Below, one piece after another: positions 50,301 through 59,300 of a stretch of DNA of 64,000 nt. Position numbers and translations under genes: made by a program. Numbering within the stretch: position 1 is the first letter of the stretch; each line of letters begins with the position of its first letter. Source of the stretch: Heliocidaris erythrogramma (taxonomy: Eukaryota; Echinodermata; Echinoidea; Camarodonta; Echinometridae); contig CM046853.1 of the NCBI GenBank assembly GCA_025617745.1, positions 12,912,974 to 12,976,973 of the forward strand. Reading direction: 5' to 3'. Under the pieces are notes generated by a model. The model was not told where the DNA came from. It ran no database searches and was given only the letters and a program-made list of their open reading frames with translations.

Positions 50301-53300
50301 CCTTCCATCATCAAATGCTATACTGTTGGGATCAATCTGCAAATTCAGAAACAATAAAAATAGGAAACTTACAATTTAAAGCAATAACAGACTTCTGATA
50401 AAACATTGTATATAGGACACACACTGATAGACAACTGGACTTTGGAAAGTAGGTGAGAAAGCCTAAAATGGAAAACAAAATGCCACTCGTACTTTTAACT
50501 TTTCTCAAGGCACTAGCTCATAGATGTATATTTTTTTAACGCCTAGTTAGGTATCTAGGTAACTGTATGTGTTCACACCTGCAACCAGGGGCTGTCTGGG
50601 TGTGCTTATCACACGCCGGCATGTCGCATCGTCTGGGAAAAGGTCAAACCCCTTGGGCAAGCGGTGGGACAGAATCAGAGAAGAAAACAAGACAGCGCCG
50701 CCATCCTACAACTTGTAATCGACATGAAACGTTATTGACGGATCGAGGAATACGTAGCTCACGGCCAATTTGAGCGCAGCCTCGGAATGAATGCTACCGT
50801 TTGCCCTCCCCCTACTCCTCCCCCTCTTCAATGAGGGGAACTTCATTTCCTTCTGGGGGCTTGCAATCGTTAAAATGAATTTTTAACCATCCCCGTCCAG
50901 GAGAGCTCTCATAAACATCCGATACAGCCAAGTGGGTGCCCCATGATTTACTAACTTGGTTTGCAAGAGACAAATAGAGATGGCAGATGTAACTTAAATG
51001 AATTGACAGGAAATGATTTTTTTTCCCTGTGTCCTAATTCTCAGTCTTTTCTTTTCTGAATCAGTAATTATAAATTCCTCCTGCCTAGGTGTACTCTTTA
51101 TCCCTCAGGACAATTTAGCACTCTGACCCCTGCTGTATGCCTGCAATTGATTTGCAAAGAGCGATAGGCATGGTGATAACATGGTACGGACATTCCGATA
51201 GTGGAACACCGGTCTACTCCTGCTCTCTATAGCGCGCTCCCTCTCTCTCTCCCTTCCCCCTGCAGCCCTCTTTTCTTGCGACTTCTCCTTCCCTTTTCAA
51301 ACACTTTCTAGTGCATCTTACGCCTGGCAGGCCCCACAGATGCAATTTCCTAGATGTCTTTTTGGCTCTGGGCAAGTGGTTGTTTTCGATTGATCCTCTG
51401 CCTGCCCCGTTTCAACTTTCATGCCTAGAAACTTTAAGGATTTGATGGCAACGAGCGCAGTGGGTAGGAGGAGAGGAAAAGAAATCTCAGAAACTTAAGC
51501 CTTCAGAAACAACATCCACCCTTATTGTGTAACAGTTCTAAGCATGTAACCGTCCTGACCCACAATGTACACCTGTGTAACATAGATATCGTACCTTAGC
51601 TGGTTAATCAAAACACAATAAAAGAAGGAGTTACAAGCAACACATGTTTGATAAACCTCATTAAATCCAGGTGCTTTGGGGATGGAAGTTTGGTTTTGTT
51701 TTTAATTTATCTGGTCTAAGAGAATACATGATAGGGAGCACAAATTTGCATCGAGCTATAGGTCAATATATTGCGAGTGAATAGAGTTTTACTCCTAACA
51801 TTCTAAAATTCATACAAACTTCAAGAAAATGATGTCAGAAATCTTCAAAAACTTAAACAACCTGTTTAATATTTACATTTTTTACAATATGAACTGTTAC
51901 AATGGGTTGTTCAGTTCATATTGTAAACAACTTGTTTGCATTTTTAAACAACGTTTTCTCTGTGTATGACAAGTACGCAGAATAGAACTTTGGATGTTAT
52001 TGCACCAAGCATGCCTTTCTAACATATTTTAATTTTCTCTGATTTCAGACACACTTTACTGTTTTAATGTTTTCAATTCGACTTTCTTCAATTTCTCACC
52101 CAGCAACCAAATTGGTCGCTCGCTTCATTATGCTCAGTCTGCCCATATCTCTATCGGATTAATGTCACAAAACACTACTCCCTCAGCCATGCCCCCAATT
52201 TCTAGAATACCAGAAATTTCCCATTTTGATTTAATATAGGTGAAACCAAAGAGGACCATATGATATCCTGCTCATTTCCCAATCCAATGGATGCCAAGGA
52301 AGACATTCTTACCAAAAAATTCATAATTACCAATAATTTGTTGGTTCATATGAGACCTCCCAAAATGCTTCCTCTATTTTCGCCAATCAATGTGGCACAG
52401 TGGCGTAATTTACGCCTGTCGTGGTGCGTGCGGCATGCTAGGGTTATTGATCACGAGAGAGGATACTCATTTTAACTTGGCAGTCTCTTGAGACCGACCC
52501 ATCTACTCTACAAAGCTGAAAACAAATCACGCGGCACTGCCACATAACCCACGCATAGGGACCAATTCCGCATCAAGTGCTGAATGCGGGATCAAACTTT
52601 TCAAATGCTGGCGGTGTCAGTTACACCTTGCTTCAGACGATCACTAGGCAATTTGGGAAAATTGAACGAACATAAAAAAGTAAAATAATTGAGCCCCACT
52701 TGAGCGGAGTAGGAAAAAAACACACGATATGCTTTTTCCTTTACAATCTGAACTCTGTAAAAGAGAAAAGGAGAGAAAGACAGATTTGACAGGTACAAAC
52801 AGATGAAATAGCAGACGATTGGAAGAAATTAAGATATGACAATCTGCCGACTTGGCACGCAAAGGTTGAATCAGTGATTAGGGTTTGGTTTGGGTGACGG
52901 TTATTTGAGCAATCAAGGATTTTAGACCGGTACACCTTTCAGATTAAACATATGGAAGACTCGTCTATCAAAACCACTCCTATGACCACATATGTCCAGG
53001 CCTGAAAAACAATTTGAAATGGATGGATAAACTTTCTTTTTGGAAAATGAATTAGTTGTTGCTGAGCAAGATGATATATTCTTGTTTTGATTGACACTGC
53101 AGTCTTCATCGGCCCTTCACGGATATAACATGTCAATTGATCAGCCTACAATTCAGGTCAATATGGCAATGCATCAACTCTCCAAATCAAACAGACAGAT
53201 GATGAGATGATATCCATGCCAAGCATATCTCTCTATGTGATCTACGATGAAATAAGAAATCACAATATATTCACAATTCTGTACAGAATATGAGCAGAAA

Positions 53301-56300
53301 TTCAGCTGGAAATATGCAAGCACTACTAAATACCATCTACTTCTTATGTCACCTGAAAAATCAGAATGTGAAAAAATATTTGGTCTACACAGAAAATGTT
53401 CAAAATTTGGATTAGCTGAGAATGGCCAAAATTCACAGGGGTTTTAATTTAGTGTTATTTGGAAAGGGTTAATTACATTCTAATTTCACTGATGGTACTA
53501 AAAATAGGTCTAACTACGAATGGTCCAGGATTCATACGCAGAATCAGTTTAGAAGGAAAGGGAAGGGAAGGGGTGAAATAAAAGAGAGAAAGCACAGCAC
53601 TTGAATGAAAGACTATTTTTGTCCCTAACTAGTCAAAGAAGAGAAAAGAGTGTCCCAGTAAAGTGGTCAGCTGCGAGTAATTTGATTAGCAATCAGGTCA
53701 CCGCCTCCCCTTTTCTCTTTCGAAATACTCGCGTTTCCCTTCAATGGTAATCACATCACGTGACCACTGAATTCGCCTGATTGCGTTATGTCCATATTGC
53801 CAAGCGTTTGCTAACACCTTACCCGACAAGTCCCACCTGAATCGGGTCCTCTTCCTTTTCATTCTTGCCCTGAGCCTGATGCGCCCTTTTTGTCCTCTTG
53901 CCTAATTGCTTGCACTTCCAATGTTGCGAATCAAATGAAATCACACACAAGGCTAGAGAAATTAGCATCTTTTGGTAGAAAAAGCCGGATGTGTCGGCAC
54001 ATCTGGGCTAAAAATGCTGATACCTATTACTGCTGCATAAGGTCTTAAATCATTGAAATTCATGAAGCACATTCCTCTCCCGCTTTTAAAGAAATCATCA
54101 AGATGCATGAATGCATACAAGACATACCGTTATACATAAACTCCTCCCTCATTAAACACTACAATGATTTCAATTTTTTTAAAAAGTTGTATGAATCATG
54201 TGAAGGCGGAAAGGAACTGGTAACTTTTCCATGGATTATAATAACGGAATTTCATGAACAATCGCACGTTTAGTGATAAAAAGACTTTAAAGTAGATATT
54301 CAAAGAAAATCACAAATATGGCAATTAATGTATCACTAGAAACTGGGAAGCTTACAGATGGCAATCGTATAAGTTTTATGTCAACTGCGTATCTGGTGAT
54401 TATAAAAACAACACAAATAAAAGCTCTTCTCAGCATCTGGAATATCCGAGGATTCGCCAGAAATATAGCGATGTTTTGATGTCGTCACACTCGGGATCGA
54501 TCCTGCTTAAGCAGACGACGTCCTATAATGAATGAACGTAATTGCAATGCAATTATTTATCAAATTATAAAGAGTTTGGTGTATTTAAACATGACTTTAT
54601 TTCACACCATTATAAAGGGAAAGTGAAACTGATTCTGATAGCTAAAACCGTTTGATTGTAAATACATAGGAGAAGGGTCAATGATCAATGAAATAAACCC
54701 CACTTTCAAATTGAAAAGCCCTCCGAATAATAGCAGGATGGTATTCGTTCCCTCTTGAAACGCCGAACATGCCCCAGTGCAAGCACCTGAAAATACAATG
54801 GCGTCTTATTTTGTTTACAAGTGACTGATTCCTTTATTTTTTTAACGCTGCATTTTTCATCAAAATAATACCATACACGAAGTTAAGAGTGAGGCAACAG
54901 ACTAACATTAAGACTGACGCTAGTGAAGGAAGAGAAATAAGTGAAGATGAGATGACAAAATAGGCTCTGAAAAATGTGTTAGATGTTATGGGACATCGTC
55001 TGCTTAGACAGGACTGGTCCAGGGTGTGTCGTCACATATCTCAGCAGCGTTCGAGGAGCTCTTCAGCTGCTATATCGGGGGCTGTATTTTACCGTTTTAT
55101 AATTGATAATAATCATTACTTCAAATGTTTCCAAGCGTTGAATTTGGATAACCTTGTTTAATTTATGCCATCTATGTAATAATAAGTATTAAGCCAATAT
55201 TTAAAATCATTAACGTTCTACTTTAAGACAAAAAAATTATAATATCAAACTTGTAGATCTAGGAATCTTTTCACAAGGAGCTTTTTTTTTCATCATCTGA
55301 GGTATATAAGTATAGATAAAGATCCTAAGCAGTATAACTCTAAAAAAAAAAGAAAGAGGAAATATTATGTGCTATCCTGAAACAACAAGCACAATATTTG
55401 CAAGCAGTATAATGCTAAATATAGGAATTAACAGTGGAAATCTAAGATTTGCTTGTATGCAATCAACATCAGCACCCAAGCAGAATATTTGCCATACATT
55501 TCAATTGATGCTACTGCTAATCTTTAAAAAAAAGTGTGTTTAATTTCAAGCTGGTGTTCAGACCAGGATATCCCTTCAGAAACAGAACACTGATAATCCC
55601 TAAATCTTTGTCTCTCATCTATGCAAATGAGCTGACAATCGACCGCCCCACCGAAAAACAATACTCTTGACTTTTGCCACCTTTTCCATGTTGTATTACC
55701 TTACTCTGATCCCAGAGTTTGGGTTTTAATTCACTAAGGAGAGCTAACTTGTGAAACGGGAGTTCATATCTACCTCATAAACATGCTCTCTTGAAGAGGA
55801 GTGTTTAGCATCCTCATAGGGTTATGTTTCTTGTTTGACTGGAGGGAAGAACACCTCACTCTGTCTAAGAATGATCATTATCCTATCCAAACTAGTCACA
55901 ACTTTGAAAAATTTGTTGTCATAGGCAGTCCTCTCCTTCTACTTACAATCATGAACCCCAGTGAAAGGGATAAAATGTGTTGAGGAGATATTGTTACATC
56001 CTTGATAAAGAAGGCATTATTACTTGGTTTTGGATTTAATCTCAAATTGAAGTATGTTTAATCTAGATTCAGATTTTTGAGGTATCAGATACTAATATAT
56101 ACAACTGAAAAGGTGACTATAAGAATCAATCATCTCTTGTAGATGTTGTTTATTTATGATACAAGATTTAAGACAATCACCTTCCCTAATAAGGTTCCGT
56201 TTTTCTCCAATAGTGCTTTCTTTGTAGCACATTTTGAGTCGTTGTCCTAGTGCAATTTTCCCATTCCCATTATTTTATTTCTTGGGCACTGCATACCACA

Positions 56301-59300
56301 CAATATGCTTCCATCAACCGTGAAGTGTCGGACTAGCTACATGTATAATGCAACAACGTTCATTAATTTTCTGCCAATTAGGATGTGTTAGCAACAGGGA
56401 AACTAGCTCGCTAAAATGTCCGTGCTCCATTAATATAGAGCTTTTACCCCCATTTTAAAGACTGATGAATGGAGAGATTGGCCATTTAACCTCCAGCTAC
56501 TAAACAAGAGCATAGTAATAAACAGAGAGTAGGTGGGGGACGAATGAGCGAGTGTGAGAAAGAGACGATAATAGACTTTTATTGTTATAGCAAGAGAGAG
56601 AGAGAGAGAGAGAGATAGAGAAACAGGGTAAGAAAGAGACCTATAGAATTAGGAAAAGAGCCAGGGATACATCATGACTGAGAGTTAGTGAGAGGAAATA
56701 TTTTTAAAATGCAGGGGGATACATGTATATCTCTATAAACTATTCACATAATGTGCCCTACATGATGATTTCATTTGAAAATGTAATTTACTGCAATAAA
56801 TCATATATACCTGCCTATTTTTGCTAGTCTTAATACTGGAACAAAACAAATGTACACTGCCATAGAACTATCTACTACTGATGTGGACTCACTGCAGTAC
56901 AAATATTCCATTGCTTCAGACATCCTGACTCTTAATCAGTGTAAATAATACTTTTTGTTTATAGGTGCTTGTTTTGGATATGCCAATGGAAAATAAACAT
57001 TTTCTCACTACTAAGCTCTTTTTCAGTATTCCAGAGCCATGCTGGAGCTTTCCAGATCTTCTCTCATGAATCTTTTCACTGCTATATACCAAATAATCAT
57101 AAAACTTAGCATGTACTTCCATTCCATTAGGACATAACTATATTTATTGATGATAATGGCACTTTCGGGATTCATAGTACCAAATACACTGTTGTATAAT
57201 TCATATAGATGTAGCCAATAAAATGGCCTTATGACCTTAGACTTGTTCTTTAATCAAGACCCATATATTTATCTACCGTCGCCAGTGAATGACAGACTAA
57301 TTAACCCTTCACTTGGGCAGTGCTTGCCTAGTTCAAACTTCCAGATCTCTTCATGATCTTTGATATTTGCACTGGAATCAAGCAATCGGAATACACATGA
57401 GGAAGGGAACGTGCAATGCACTGGGTAGGGGCCTAGTGTCAATCAGAGCAGGGATCGGCATGCTGGGGCTGCGTAAACACAAAAGCGATACGATTCCATG
57501 GAGATGAGAGCCAAGAGTATTACAACTTTCACCTGTTTGCAATATTCGATACAATATTTACTTCTCTGATCAGCAGGGATTGCGTCCACCCAAAATAGAA
57601 ATCATGGAATGGAACACAACGATGAGAAGTAGAGAGAGAGAGAGAAAGAGAGAGAGAGGGGAAAGCAAAAGGAGGAAGACAGGTAGACACAGAGAGAAAG
57701 GATGATAAAGATAAAAGGCAAGACTAAGAGAGAGAGAGAGAGAGAAAGATAACAAAGAGAGAGATAACAAGGAGAGAGAGAGAGACAGACAGACAGACAG
57801 AGAGACAAAGAGAGACAGACAGAGACAGAGAGAAAAGAAAAAGAAAAGAAAGACAGTGGACAAGTGTGAGGAAAAGAAAGAGGGGGAACATGAGAGCTGA
57901 GAGAGAAGAAAAAAGATACAGAGTGAGAAAGAAGACAGATAGAGAAAATTATAGAGATTAAATGAAGAATGAGAAAAGGGAAGATAAAAGAGAATGACAA
58001 AATAGTGGAGAAAGATAATTATAGAATACTAATTCAAATAAAGGCAAAAAGAGTACGGAAAAGGTAGAGCAAGGTAATGGAATGTACGGGAGATAGGAAG
58101 GGTAAGATTAGTTTTTAATGAAAACCAAATGACTCTGTCATGGAATTTGACCCAAATCTCAAGGTCTTGAATTAATTTGAATCTTCAATTACTCTGTGAT
58201 TTAGTAGGGAACTCTAATATATGTAGTTAGTAATACGTCAAGGGAGCAGGATCTTCTTAGCCCATCAAGGATGTGCTTTCTTCCATTCCAAGCAGTTGTT
58301 TCACATTAAATTACAGAAAAAGTTTATGGAGCTGCGTTTTTCAAAATCATTTCTTTATACACATTTGGCAGCAAGAAGTATAGTGCTAGTATCAAGTAGT
58401 TTTATTACACCAGTACAACTTTACTTCTTTTGTAATGAAAACTCTTTTTCAATAACTCATGTCAAACATATACCATTTAGAATTTTTAAAAATTATTATT
58501 CATACATGCAGATGAGAGGAAATTCTTTGTGTTACATTTCTTGAACACCAATACAGACCTTGCTCTATTTCTAGCACAAGTATAAACTCAATATTTCCGT
58601 AGGACTGAAGCAGCTGCCTTTCCCAAGCAACTGCAGGTTTACAACTACGAACATATAATACACAAGGCTACCATTCCTTCAATCACAGCCCTGATAAATA
58701 ATTCCATAATCATTTAATTTTCTCATAAACTCTTTTTATACAGGATGTTTTACCCAATTTGGAACAAGACAGGTGTTGTTACATCCTCTCTGACCTAGCT
58801 TTGATAGTTGTTGCCCTTTCTCTCTGTTGTCTATCAAAAGAAACTGAGCATTTTCATTTTCCTTTATACTGTCCTCATCTTATTCTGCAGAATTTGTCCT
58901 TCTTAAAAAAAAAATAAAAACACAAATTAAATACTCTATACTCTAACAATAATAAGAATAATTTGAAGAGTATATACACCACAATCAAATTGAAATTCTT
59001 GCCAGTATGAAGCACAAAATCCATCTTTTGCATTATCACAAAAAATAATGAGAATTCATTATACCTAAAGTAGAACAAGATAGACGACATCTTATTAGTA
59101 TGATATCTTACATGTGTAGGCCTATATATCATATGATGTGAAGTATAAAATATGCAGGAAGAGCAGAGTTTAGATGTGCTAAAGGCCTCCAGGGTGGAAT
59201 AGACAAGAAGTAAAAAGTGCACTTTGGGATTAAGCACTTGAGGAGATTTGAATAAACACTCATTGAGTCAGAAGAGAAGGCCTAAGGAGAGGGGCAAACA

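Noticed and set aside
57570-58000. Leu/Ser-rich frames resembling membrane proteins
   Set aside because: They are minus-strand readings of GA/GACA microsatellite sequence.
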